From: Rhodanobacteraceae bacterium
GTDB lineage: Bacteria; Pseudomonadota; Gammaproteobacteria; Xanthomonadales; SZUA-5
NCBI GenBank assembly: GCA_003233535.1
Contig: QIMA01000217.1
Span: 1-7,277, forward strand
DNA length: 7,277 nucleotides
Direction: 5' to 3'
A program made the translations under genes and the position numbers. Shown here piece by piece: positions 1 to 7,277 of the stretch (positions are counted from its first letter, which is position 1; each line of letters opens with the position of its first letter). A model generated the notes under the pieces. It did not search any database, had not been told where the DNA came from, and worked only from the letters and a program-made list of their open reading frames with translations.

Positions 1-3000
1 GTGCTGTGGCCAAACGACCGCTGGCTCGCCGTACTGCCGCGTTTTGATGACGGCCGCGCCGACCGCCGCGCCGTGTTCGACTTGCGCCGCCTAAACAGCA
101 ATAGCGAAGCCCTGCCCGCTGTAAGCACCGAGGTTCGCTTGATCCGCGAAGAACGCCAATACCACTGGCAATACGATGCTGATCTGGGCTGGCAATCAGA
201 CTTCACCCAGCGTTTCATTGAACAAGAGCGCCGTCAGGTCGAAATCGGCGGCAGCGAGGCGCTGGAGCTGGCCTTCGATCTGGAATGGGGCAACTACCGA
301 CTGGAAATGAGTGATCCGGAAAGCGGCTCGCTCACACGCTACGCGTTCGTCGCCGGCTGGGGCTATGACGATCCGAACCAGGGGCTCGACGCCCGGCCGG
401 ACAAGGTCAAGCTGGCGCTGGATCAAACCAGCTATCGTGGTGGTGATACCGCGCAGCTAACCATTACCTCGCCGCACGATGGCCCGGCGCTGCTGCTGGT
501 TGAGTCGGATCGCTTGCTGCTGTCCGAACAACTCGAGATCAGCGGCAGCACGACGCACACGCTGGAAATCCCGGCGGACTGGGAACGCCATGATATCTAC
601 ATCACCGCGCTAGTCTTTCGGCCGGGATCAGCGGTCGAGCGGATTACGCCCAAGCGCGCCGTGGGAATCGTCCATCTGCCCATCGATCGCGCCGAACGCC
701 AGGTTGAGGTCGCGCTGCAGGCACCTGAGCAAATGCAGCCTGGGCAGCCACTAAAGGTCGACATCAGCGCCCCGGAACTAGCCGGACAGAGTGCCTGGGT
801 GCGCGTGGTTGCCGTTGACCAGGGTATTCTCAACATCACCCGCTTCGCGCTGCCGGATGCGTTTAAGGCGCTGTTCGCCAAACGCCGCTACGGTACGGAA
901 GCGATCGATCTGTATGGTCGGGTGATCGAGGCGCTGGCCGGCCAGCGCGCGCGTTTGCGCTTCGGCGGCGATGCGGCGCTAATCACCAGCCTGCCGCAAG
1001 CCCGCAGGCCCACTGCTAAAGTGCTAACCGTGGATCTAGGCAGCGCACCGGTGGCGCTGGATGCGCAGGGCAAGGCTTCGGTAGAGCTGGAGGTTCCCGA
1101 GTTCAACGGTGCGCTACGCGTTTCGGCTCTGGTCTATAGCGGTGATCGGTACGGCGCGGCGGCCAGTGAAACCCGTGTGCGTGCGCCGATAACGGTGGAG
1201 GCGAGTTCGCCGCGAGTGATGGCCCCGGGCGATCGTGCGCAGCTGACCGTGGACATCGACAACGGCTTGGGCAGCGACCAGGTTTTCCAGCTCGAAATCA
1301 GCACCGACGGTCCGCTGCAGGTTGAGCGCGGCAGCGCGCGCGTTGAAGTGGCCAAGGATCGCCGCGCAACCGTGTCCTTTCCGCTACGCGCCACCGCCGG
1401 CGTGGGCATCGGTCGATTCGTTATTCGTGCTGAGGGCGGCGGCGAGCAGACCGAGCGCGAATTCGAAATGGTCGTGCGCCCCGGCTGGCCCAGCGATCGC
1501 GAGAGTCAATTCAAAACGCTACCCGTCGGTGACAGCTATCGCGCGACCGGCGTACCCCAGCAGTGGCTGGCGGACAGCGTTAGCGCGCGGATCACGATGA
1601 CGCCCAGACTGCCGGTACCGGTGCTATCGGCGATGAAGTTTCTGCAGGGTTACACCTACGGTTGCGTCGAGCAGACTACGTCTAAAGCCTACGCCTATTT
1701 GCTCGCCTCGCCGGAGGTGGTCGAGCGGCTCGGCCTACCGGAACTTAGCGACGCTACGCGCCGCCGCAACGTGGAGTACGCGATTGATCGTATCGGGGCG
1801 ATGCAGCTGAGCTCCGGTCACTTTGCTTTCTGGTCCACCGGCGATTTCTACGATCCGTTGATCACGCCGTACGTAACCGAGTTTTTACTCGACGCTAAAG
1901 ACGCCGGCTTCTCGGTACCGCCACAGCTACTGCAAAAGGCACTGGAACGGCTGAAGACCGAGCTACTTTCCGGCGGAGCGGTTGCCTGGTCTCGATACTA
2001 CGGCGCGCCAGCGGCCCACGCCCGCTTAGCCTTCAATGCACACGCCGCACTGGTGCTGGCACGAGTCGATCAAGCGCCGTTGGGTACTTTGCGCAACATT
2101 TACGAGAAACAGGCCAATAAGGCGATAGGCGGCTTGCCGCTCACTCGGCTAGGCTTGGCGCTGATTCGCGCCGGTGATGAAAAGACCGGCAACGCCGCGT
2201 TGAGCCGCAGTTTTGGCGACAAGCTGTGGCCGGCTGAAGCCAAGGGCGTCTATGGCTATGGCCGACCAATCGGCCAGCAGGCTGAACAGTTGGCCCTAAG
2301 TCTGGCCGAACAGCGCCTGCCACCTAAGGAACAGGACAAACTGCTCAGTGTCGCCCGCAACGCACACGCGCAGCGCTGGCTGTCCACGCATGACTACGTC
2401 TCGCTGATCAAGCTGGCGGTCGCTGGCTCCGAAGCTCAGGGCAAGCGCTTTGATCTACGCATCAACGGTGCCGATTTGGATCTGCACTTCGTTGAAATCG
2501 ATGCAGTCAGCCGCGACCTTAACGCGTCTCAGCTGCGCGCTGGCGTGCAGTTCAGACCCGAATCTGACGCCGCCATTTATGTCGTCGACGAACGCGTCGG
2601 CACGCCCAAGCAAGCACCACAACCGGTTAGCGAAGGCATCAGCATTAAGCGTCGCTACTTCGACCTCAAGGGCAAGCCTTGGAGTGGCGGCCAGCTGCGC
2701 GAGGGAGAAGGCCTGGCGGTGCTGTTGAGCATCAGCGCCAGCAGCGATGTGCCGGACGCCATGGTCGTGGATCTGCTGCCGGGCGGTTTGGAGCTAGAGA
2801 ATCCCGGTCTGATGGACAGCGCGCAGCAGAATGACCTGATCATCGAAGGCGAATCCATCGCTGACCGGCTGAGCTACCGCCCAGTTCAGTACGAAGAGTT
2901 TCGCGATGATCGCTACGTGGCCGCGCTGAATCTTAGCGGCGGCAACGAAGTCGATCTGGTCTACTTGGTGCGTGCGGTTTCGCCCGGCGACTACTTGGTA

Positions 3001-3093
3001 CCGCCGCCGCAGGCCGAGGACATGTACCGGCCACAGATACGCGCTATCGGCACATCGACCCCGCCACGGATCCGAGTCGATTCGGTGCAGTAG
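1..3093 (+). CDS. yfhM: Bacterial alpha-2-macroglobulin (YfhM type), 3'-terminal part of the gene, 5' end outside the window
   Basis: This is a periplasmic protease trap: attack on a bait segment exposes an internal thioester that covalently captures the protease. The frame is open from base 1 and ends at TAG 3091-3093. The GTG at base 1 is probably an internal codon, because the sequence begins inside a macroglobulin-like beta domain. Order seen: beta-sandwich domains (about residues 1-300) with the family-typical VDQGILNITRF at 272-282; YGR at 305-307 followed by a flexible Arg-rich stretch (about 308-342), the likely bait region; further beta domains to about 520; an alpha-helical thioester domain (about 530-810) with Cys555-Val-Glu-Gln558; then a C-terminal macroglobulin/receptor-like domain ending near YRPQIRAIG. 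About 475 residues follow the thioester Cys, matching E. coli YfhM as I recall it (Cys1187 of 1653), so roughly 630 N-terminal residues, including any lipoprotein signal, are missing. Cys555 is the only cysteine. The adjacent pbpC supports the assignment. Confidence 0.93.
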   Translation: MLWPNDRWLAVLPRFDDGRADRRAVFDLRRLNSNSEALPAVSTEVRLIREERQYHWQYDADLGWQSDFTQRFIEQERRQVEIGGSEALELAFDLEWGNYRLEMSDPESGSLTRYAFVAGWGYDDPNQGLDARPDKVKLALDQTSYRGGDTAQLTITSPHDGPALLLVESDRLLLSEQLEISGSTTHTLEIPADWERHDIYITALVFRPGSAVERITPKRAVGIVHLPIDRAERQVEVALQAPEQMQPGQPLKVDISAPELAGQSAWVRVVAVDQGILNITRFALPDAFKALFAKRRYGTEAIDLYGRVIEALAGQRARLRFGGDAALITSLPQARRPTAKVLTVDLGSAPVALDAQGKASVELEVPEFNGALRVSALVYSGDRYGAAASETRVRAPITVEASSPRVMAPGDRAQLTVDIDNGLGSDQVFQLEISTDGPLQVERGSARVEVAKDRRATVSFPLRATAGVGIGRFVIRAEGGGEQTEREFEMVVRPGWPSDRESQFKTLPVGDSYRATGVPQQWLADSVSARITMTPRLPVPVLSAMKFLQGYTYGCVEQTTSKAYAYLLASPEVVERLGLPELSDATRRRNVEYAIDRIGAMQLSSGHFAFWSTGDFYDPLITPYVTEFLLDAKDAGFSVPPQLLQKALERLKTELLSGGAVAWSRYYGAPAAHARLAFNAHAALVLARVDQAPLGTLRNIYEKQANKAIGGLPLTRLGLALIRAGDEKTGNAALSRSFGDKLWPAEAKGVYGYGRPIGQQAEQLALSLAEQRLPPKEQDKLLSVARNAHAQRWLSTHDYVSLIKLAVAGSEAQGKRFDLRINGADLDLHFVEIDAVSRDLNASQLRAGVQFRPESDAAIYVVDERVGTPKQAPQPVSEGISIKRRYFDLKGKPWSGGQLREGEGLAVLLSISASSDVPDAMVVDLLPGGLELENPGLMDSAQQNDLIIEGESIADRLSYRPVQYEEFRDDRYVAALNLSGGNEVDLVYLVRAVSPGDYLVPPPQAEDMYRPQIRAIGTSTPPRIRVDSVQ

Positions 3094-3108
3094 GTAGGCA
3101 TCCGGCGC

Positions 3109-3112
3109 GGAG
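3109..3112 (+). promoter_or_regulatory. Putative ribosome binding site of pbpC
   Basis: A GGAG core lies 10 bases before the GTG at 3123, an acceptable but slightly long spacing. The second in-frame GTG at 3129 would be 16 bases away, so this site favours 3123 as the start. It sits in the 29-base gap after the macroglobulin stop codon, where no promoter is evident. Confidence 0.5.
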
Positions 3113-3122
3113 CTGCAGCGCA

Positions 3123-5483
3123 GTGTCGGTGAGCAAAACCGAGCTTTTGCCAGCGACGACGCAGCGCCGCTGGCTGCGCCGATCACTCTGGCTGATGCTC
3201 GGCCTGGTCGCGCTGGTATTGGTGCTGGATCGGCTACTGCCGCCTCCGATAGCGCAGTTTCGCAGCCAGCGCGCGGCGCAGGTGGTGGTCGACCGCGACG
3301 GTCGCACGCTGCGCGCCTTCGCCGATCAGCGCGGCGTGTGGCGCACTCCCGTGAGCGTGGAAGAAGTGTCGCCCTACTACATCGAAGCGCTGCTCAGCTA
3401 TGAGGACCGGCGCTACTATCGGCATCCAGGCGTTGATCCGCTGGCGCTAGTGCGAGCCGCAGGTCAGGCGCTGACCCATCAGCGCATCGTCTCCGGCGGC
3501 TCCACTTTAAGCATGCAGGTGGCCCGACTGATCGAGGGCTTGCCACACGACGTCCCCGGCAAGCTGCTGCAAATCACGCGCGCACTGCAGCTCGAAACAC
3601 GGCTGTCCAAACGCGAAATACTCGAGCTCTACCTTGCACATGCGCCGTTCGGCGGCCCACTGGAGGGTGTTGAAGCCGCCAGCCGCAGCTATCTGGGCAA
3701 ATCGGCCGCTGATCTGAGCCGAGCCGAGGCGGCGCTAATGGTCGTGTTGCCGCAGGCTCCCTCGCGGCTGCGACCCGACCGCCATCCGCAGCGCGCGCAG
3801 CGAGCACGCGACAAAGTACTCAAACGAATGGCGCGCCTAGGCGTTTGGAGTGCTGATGAGATCGAGCAGGCGCGCATCGAGTCGGTGGTCGCGCAGCGCC
3901 TGACCAGCCCGCGATTCGCTCCGCTGCTGGCTCGCCGTCTGGTCCAGCGCAACAACGCGCAGCGCGTGCGCAGCCATATCGATCTGGACTGGCAGCGCAT
4001 CGTCGTCGAGCGCGTCGCCGCCTACATGGATAGGCTGCCGCCGCAAACCTCAGCCGCAGTGATGGTGATGGAGGCGGCCACTGCCCAGGTGCGGGTGTAT
4101 GTCGGCAGTGCTCGGTTCGCCGATCCGCAGCGCCTGGGCCATATCGACATGGTTCGCGCAGCGCGCTCACCGGGATCGACGCTCAAGCCGTTTCTCTACG
4201 GTCTCGCCCTAGATCAGGGTCTGATTCACTCTGAATCGCTGCTGGTAGATGCCCCGCGCAGTCTGCGCGGCTATCGGCCGAGCAATTTTGGCGGCGCCTT
4301 TCAGGGTCCGGTCAGCGCCGCCGACGCGCTGCGGCTGTCGCTGAATGTGCCGGCAGTGGATCTGCTGGAACGGGTCGGGCCGGCAACCTTCGCCGCCAAA
4401 CTGGCCCATGCCGGCGTTGCACTGCAGCTGCCGGCGGCGGCCAAGCCCAACCTCAGCATCATTCTTGGCGGCGCGGCGACCAATCTGGAGGCGCTGGTTG
4501 GTGCGTATCGAGCGCTCGGCGCCAACGGCCTCAGCGCGACCCCGCGATTGACCGCGGACGAACCGCTGCGCGAGCGTTATTTGCTTAGTCCAGGCGCTGC
4601 CTGGATCATCCGCGAGACGCTGCAACGCGACCCCTTCAGGGCCGGCAGCGGTTCCCTATTCCTTCCCGGCCGCAGTACCCGCCTAGCCTGGAAAACCGGC
4701 ACCAGTTACGGTTTCCGCGACACCTGGGCGATAGGCCTGTCGGGCGGATTGGTGTTGGGCGTGTGGATTGGACGTCCGGACGGCACACCCGTACCCGGTG
4801 AATATGGCGCAGTCACCGCCCTACCCTTACTCGCTCAAGTGCTGCAGAGCCTGCCGCCAATCGCGCATACGCAGGCGCGCCCCACCTCCGTCAGTCAGCG
4901 CGTAGTCTGCTGGCCGCTGGGACAGGCTGCGGAACCCGACAACGCCGATTTATGCCAGCAAAAGCGCGACGCCTGGCTGCTAAACGGCCTCACTCCACGA
5001 ACCCTGCCAGACCTGGATGCGAACCGCTGGCAAGCCGCACAAGTCGACTATGCCTACGATCCGCAAGCGCGGCGCAGGCGCAACCAAAGCTGCCTGGGCG
5101 ACGGCCTCCAGCAGCGCCGATTAGCGCGTTGGCCGCTCAGAGCGCAACCCTGGCTCAGCGCCGCACAGCGCCGGCTGTCGCGGCTGCCGGCACTCGCTGA
5201 AGACTGCGAGCCGGATCAGCTAGCGCCGGCCCAGCTGCTGGTGCGTGGGCTTAACCACAACGCCATACTGCGCTCGGCAAAGGGGCCAGGCGCGCCGGTA
5301 CGCATCGAGGTGAGTGCGCTAGGCGCCGACGGGCGGGTCTTTTGGTTACTGGACGAAAGACTCTTGGGCCAAACCAACGATGCCGAAGCGCTCGCAATCG
5401 AGTTCGCCCGCGCTGCGCAGCATCGACTCGTCGTGATCGCCGATGATGGCCGTCATCGCGTTTTGGAGTTTGCAGTGCGCTAA
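3123..5483 (+). CDS. pbpC: Penicillin-binding protein 1C (bifunctional peptidoglycan glycosyltransferase/transpeptidase)
   Basis: A class A penicillin-binding protein anchored in the inner membrane and acting on peptidoglycan in the periplasm; 786 residues, against about 770 for E. coli PbpC. After an Arg-rich cytoplasmic start (R15-R20) there is one membrane anchor (about 21-39). The GT51 domain (about 50-235) has EDRRYYRHPGVD at 94-105 with catalytic Glu94, GGSTLSMQVARL at 125-136, and SKREILELYL at 162-171. The position usually holding a second catalytic Glu aligns with Gln150. The transpeptidase domain (about 290-580) has S352-T-L-K355 (the acylated serine), S406-L-N408 and K524-T-G-T-S528, so all active-site motifs are intact. 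A linker with four Cys (596, 611, 657, 695) leads into a BiPBP_C domain (about 705-786). GTG at 3123 is chosen because of the GGAG upstream; GTG 3129 is an alternative. The gene starts 29 bases after the macroglobulin gene and is probably co-transcribed with it. RPDGTPV and LAWKTGTSYG are strongly PBP1C-like, which argues against PBP1A or PBP1B. Confidence 0.96.
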   Translation: MSVSKTELLPATTQRRWLRRSLWLMLGLVALVLVLDRLLPPPIAQFRSQRAAQVVVDRDGRTLRAFADQRGVWRTPVSVEEVSPYYIEALLSYEDRRYYRHPGVDPLALVRAAGQALTHQRIVSGGSTLSMQVARLIEGLPHDVPGKLLQITRALQLETRLSKREILELYLAHAPFGGPLEGVEAASRSYLGKSAADLSRAEAALMVVLPQAPSRLRPDRHPQRAQRARDKVLKRMARLGVWSADEIEQARIESVVAQRLTSPRFAPLLARRLVQRNNAQRVRSHIDLDWQRIVVERVAAYMDRLPPQTSAAVMVMEAATAQVRVYVGSARFADPQRLGHIDMVRAARSPGSTLKPFLYGLALDQGLIHSESLLVDAPRSLRGYRPSNFGGAFQGPVSAADALRLSLNVPAVDLLERVGPATFAAKLAHAGVALQLPAAAKPNLSIILGGAATNLEALVGAYRALGANGLSATPRLTADEPLRERYLLSPGAAWIIRETLQRDPFRAGSGSLFLPGRSTRLAWKTGTSYGFRDTWAIGLSGGLVLGVWIGRPDGTPVPGEYGAVTALPLLAQVLQSLPPIAHTQARPTSVSQRVVCWPLGQAAEPDNADLCQQKRDAWLLNGLTPRTLPDLDANRWQAAQVDYAYDPQARRRRNQSCLGDGLQQRRLARWPLRAQPWLSAAQRRLSRLPALAEDCEPDQLAPAQLLVRGLNHNAILRSAKGPGAPVRIEVSALGADGRVFWLLDERLLGQTNDAEALAIEFARAAQHRLVVIADDGRHRVLEFAVR

Positions 5484-5708
5484 CGTCAAGTTGCGAGGCT
5501 GCGGTAACGAGCGACCCGATAACTGGCGAAACTGACCACGCGGCATCACCCGAGCACCCCCAGCGAACGGCAAAACACTCCGCCATCACTACCTCGGCCC
5601 TGCTTAATCGTTTAATCGCCGGTCTGGCCCAGTCTTTGCTTTAAGACCCATGGGCTTGTCGATCAGACATTGGATCGGCCCCCTACTCTGCCGCCAATGG
5701 GCTCTGCC
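5484..5708. other. Intergenic spacer between pbpC and the permease gene
   Basis: A 225-base stretch with no credible gene. No GC-rich stem followed by a T run is visible after the pbpC stop, so no intrinsic terminator is called. TTAATCG occurs twice, at 5604-5610 and 5612-5618, in an AT-richer patch that would be a natural place for a promoter, but I found no -35/-10 pair with good spacing. An imperfect hairpin is possible at 5652-5681: GGGC and CGATC on the left pair with GATCG and GCCC on the right, with a four-base bulge and an eight-base loop. It ends 15 bases before the ATG at 5697. The function of both elements is unknown. Confidence 0.6.
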
Positions 5709-7277
5709 ATGACCGATTTTCGCCTTGCGCTCCGCCGACTTCGCCGCCAACCCGGCTTTGCGCTAACTGTCGTGCTAACACTGGGCCTGTGCCTGGGCGC
5801 CAATCTAACAATCTTTGCCGTCTTCGACTCGGCGTTGATCCGCGGCTTGCCCTACCAGTCACCGCAGCATCTGATCACTGTCTATAACAGCTACCCCAAA
5901 GCCGGGTTGGAGCGTGATCGCACCTCGCTCCACAACTACTACGCTTGGCGCGATCGGGTCGAAGCATTCGAATCCGTTTCCGCGCTGCGCTACGGCACGG
6001 AACTGATCGGAGCCACTGGAGCCACCGAGCGCCGGGAGGTGCTCCGCGTATCGCCAGAGTTCTTCGCCACACTGGGTACTCAGCCCGTTCTGGGCCGGGC
6101 TTTCAACGATGCAGAAACGACTCCAGGACAGGGCGAGTCGGTCATCATCAGCGATGCTTATTGGCGTCAACAATATGCTGCTGACCGCCAAGTACTCGGG
6201 CTAAAGATGCGAGTCAGCGGCACACCGATGACCATCGTCGGCGTCCTTGCGCCGGATTTTCGCTGGATCGCAGGCAAAGCGCAGATTTATCTTCCATTGG
6301 TCTCCAACGCCGAACAGCGCGCGGTGAACTCGCTGCACGTCGGCAGCGTCGACGCGATAGCGCGACTGAAACCGGGCGTCAGCGTTGCCCAAGCGCAACG
6401 CCAAGTCGAAGCCGACAACCAGATCCAGTCGCGTGACTTCCCTTGGGCGGACCAAGTCGAAGCGGCTGGATTTCGAGTCACGGTGGTGAATTTGCAGGCC
6501 GACCACGTAGCGGCAATTCGCCCGAGCCTGCTGCTCCTACAGATCGGTGTGCTCTGTTTGCTGCTGATCGGTAGCGTCAATTTGGTCAACCTGATGCTCG
6601 TCCGAGTCAGCGCAAGGCGCAAGGAAATCGCCGTGCGCCAGGCGCTAGGGGCCAGTCGCCTGCATTTGTTGCGTGAAGTGTTTAGCGAAAGCCTGCTGCT
6701 CAGCGGACTTGGCGGCTTGCTTGCCCTTGGCGTATGCGCCGCTGGAATCGCCGCAATGACATCCTGGGGCGCCGATCGGTTGCCTATGGTCGCACCCCTG
6801 GCTGTGAATGGACGGCTGCTGCTGACCGCGGTGGCCGCTGCCTTGAGCATGGCCCTAGTAATCTCATTGCCGGCGCTTTGGTTGAGCCTGCGCCAGCCAA
6901 CGACGGACGCGATTAACGCCGAGGCCAGGGGCGGCAGCGCCAGTCGCAGCAGCCAGCGCTTGCGCCATGGCTTTATCGTCGCGCAGATCGCACTGGCCTT
7001 TGTCTTGCTGTCGTGTGCCGGCTTGTTGGCGCTCAGCCTGGAGCGGAGCATGGCGGTTGATCCAGGTTTCCGCGCCGATAACGTGCTCACCGCCGAGCTT
7101 GCTTTGACCACGGCGGCGCATCAGGGAACTGACGATCGAGTGCAGTTTGTCGACCGTTTGCTCAATCGCATGGCAAATCTACCAGGCGTGAGCGCGGCGG
7201 CGATCAGCACCAACCTGCCGGCCCGAGGGCTCGGCAGTGACAACGAAACCAACGTCATGACCATTGTCGGGCAAACG
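5709..7277 (+). CDS. ABC-transporter permease of the MacB/FtsX (ADOP-like) family, 3' end outside the window
   Basis: An inner-membrane permease-type protein; 523 codons are open from ATG 5709 to the window end with no stop. Seen in order: a basic start LRRLRRQPGF; a first membrane helix (about 18-40) with the family-typical GANLTIFAVF; a periplasmic MacB_PCD-like domain (about 41-270) beginning RGLPYQSPQHL; helices at about 273-299, 325-352 and 368-394, with a cytoplasmic loop RRKEIAVRQALGASR (303-317) typical of FtsX permeases; and a linker followed by another helix (about 421-445) and DPGFRADNVLTAEL, the start of a second periplasmic domain. This duplicated layout matches large orphan permeases of about 800 residues, so roughly 280 residues should lie beyond the window. 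No ATPase gene is visible beside it. An in-frame ATG at 5697 would add four residues; neither ATG has a clear Shine-Dalgarno site. The substrate is unknown; related proteins belong to MacB-type efflux or lipoprotein/envelope systems, and no transport role can be assigned from sequence alone. Confidence 0.9.
   Translation, partial: MTDFRLALRRLRRQPGFALTVVLTLGLCLGANLTIFAVFDSALIRGLPYQSPQHLITVYNSYPKAGLERDRTSLHNYYAWRDRVEAFESVSALRYGTELIGATGATERREVLRVSPEFFATLGTQPVLGRAFNDAETTPGQGESVIISDAYWRQQYAADRQVLGLKMRVSGTPMTIVGVLAPDFRWIAGKAQIYLPLVSNAEQRAVNSLHVGSVDAIARLKPGVSVAQAQRQVEADNQIQSRDFPWADQVEAAGFRVTVVNLQADHVAAIRPSLLLLQIGVLCLLLIGSVNLVNLMLVRVSARRKEIAVRQALGASRLHLLREVFSESLLLSGLGGLLALGVCAAGIAAMTSWGADRLPMVAPLAVNGRLLLTAVAAALSMALVISLPALWLSLRQPTTDAINAEARGGSASRSSQRLRHGFIVAQIALAFVLLSCAGLLALSLERSMAVDPGFRADNVLTAELALTTAAHQGTDDRVQFVDRLLNRMANLPGVSAAAISTNLPARGLGSDNETNVMTIVGQT

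Noticed and set aside
1..3. GTG at base 1 as the true start of the macroglobulin gene
   Set aside because: The residues following it already look like the inside of a macroglobulin domain, with no signal peptide, and comparison with YfhM length predicts about 630 more residues upstream.
1493..1500. GCGATCGC octamer resembling the cyanobacterial HIP1 repeat
   Set aside because: I saw a single copy, and GATCG-containing words arise easily from Asp/Ile-Arg codons here. No enrichment that would suggest a cyanobacterium or a repeat family.
2794..3186. A 130-codon - strand frame spanning the macroglobulin-pbpC junction
   Set aside because: Both ends lie inside well-supported + strand genes, no family similarity is apparent, and similar antisense frames occur throughout this GC-rich window.
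3820..4170. A 116-codon - strand frame inside pbpC
   Set aside because: Arg/Ala/Pro-rich low-complexity product opposite intact PBP sequence; typical of antisense frames in GC-rich genes.
5484..5600. Search for an intrinsic terminator after pbpC
   Set aside because: No stable GC stem followed by a run of T was found; termination, if any, may be Rho-dependent or further on.
5640..5645. TTTAAG as a possible -10 promoter element before the permease gene
   Set aside because: It matches the consensus in only four of six positions, and no acceptable -35 element lies 16-18 bases upstream; the nearest TTAATC is 22 bases away.
6287..7111. A 274-codon open frame on the - strand opposite the permease gene
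   Set aside because: Its translation is rich in Ser, Ala, Arg and Thr with no recognisable domain, and the + strand frame has clear family motifs over the whole stretch. It is a GC-driven shadow.

Overview
The window looks like chromosomal DNA from a GC-rich (by eye about 60%) Gram-negative bacterium. An alpha-2-macroglobulin gene paired with pbpC points to a Gammaproteobacterium-like envelope, and a large orphan ABC permease of the MacB/FtsX (ADOP) type is compatible with Xanthomonadales-like lineages or an acidobacterium-like genome. The taxonomic placement is inference only; no rRNA or other marker gene is present.

Layout: three genes, all on the + strand, with little non-coding DNA. Bases 1-3093 are the C-terminal 1030 codons of a bacterial alpha-2-macroglobulin (YfhM type). 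Its N-terminal part lies upstream of the window, and it carries an intact Cys-Val-Glu-Gln thioester site. After a 29-base gap, 3123-5483 encode a complete penicillin-binding protein 1C (PbpC), a bifunctional class A peptidoglycan synthase with a C-terminal BiPBP_C domain. A 225-base spacer (5484-5708) follows with no gene and no convincing terminator or promoter. From 5709 (or 5697) to the window end an open frame of 523 codons encodes the N-terminal two thirds of an ABC-transporter permease. Its 3' end is outside the window.

How the genes work together: YfhM-type macroglobulins and PBP1C are a well-known gene pair. The current model is that the macroglobulin traps foreign proteases that breach the outer membrane while PBP1C repairs damaged peptidoglycan. 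The short gap between the two genes here fits one transcription unit. The permease gene is probably separate: the spacer is longer, its start context is different, and it has no obvious functional link to the pair.

No RNA gene, mobile element, CRISPR array or attachment site was seen. I found no undescribed system. The points most worth checking are the Gln at the expected second catalytic Glu of the PBP1C glycosyltransferase, the four cysteines confined to its C-terminal region, the single cysteine of the macroglobulin fragment, and the start context of the permease gene.
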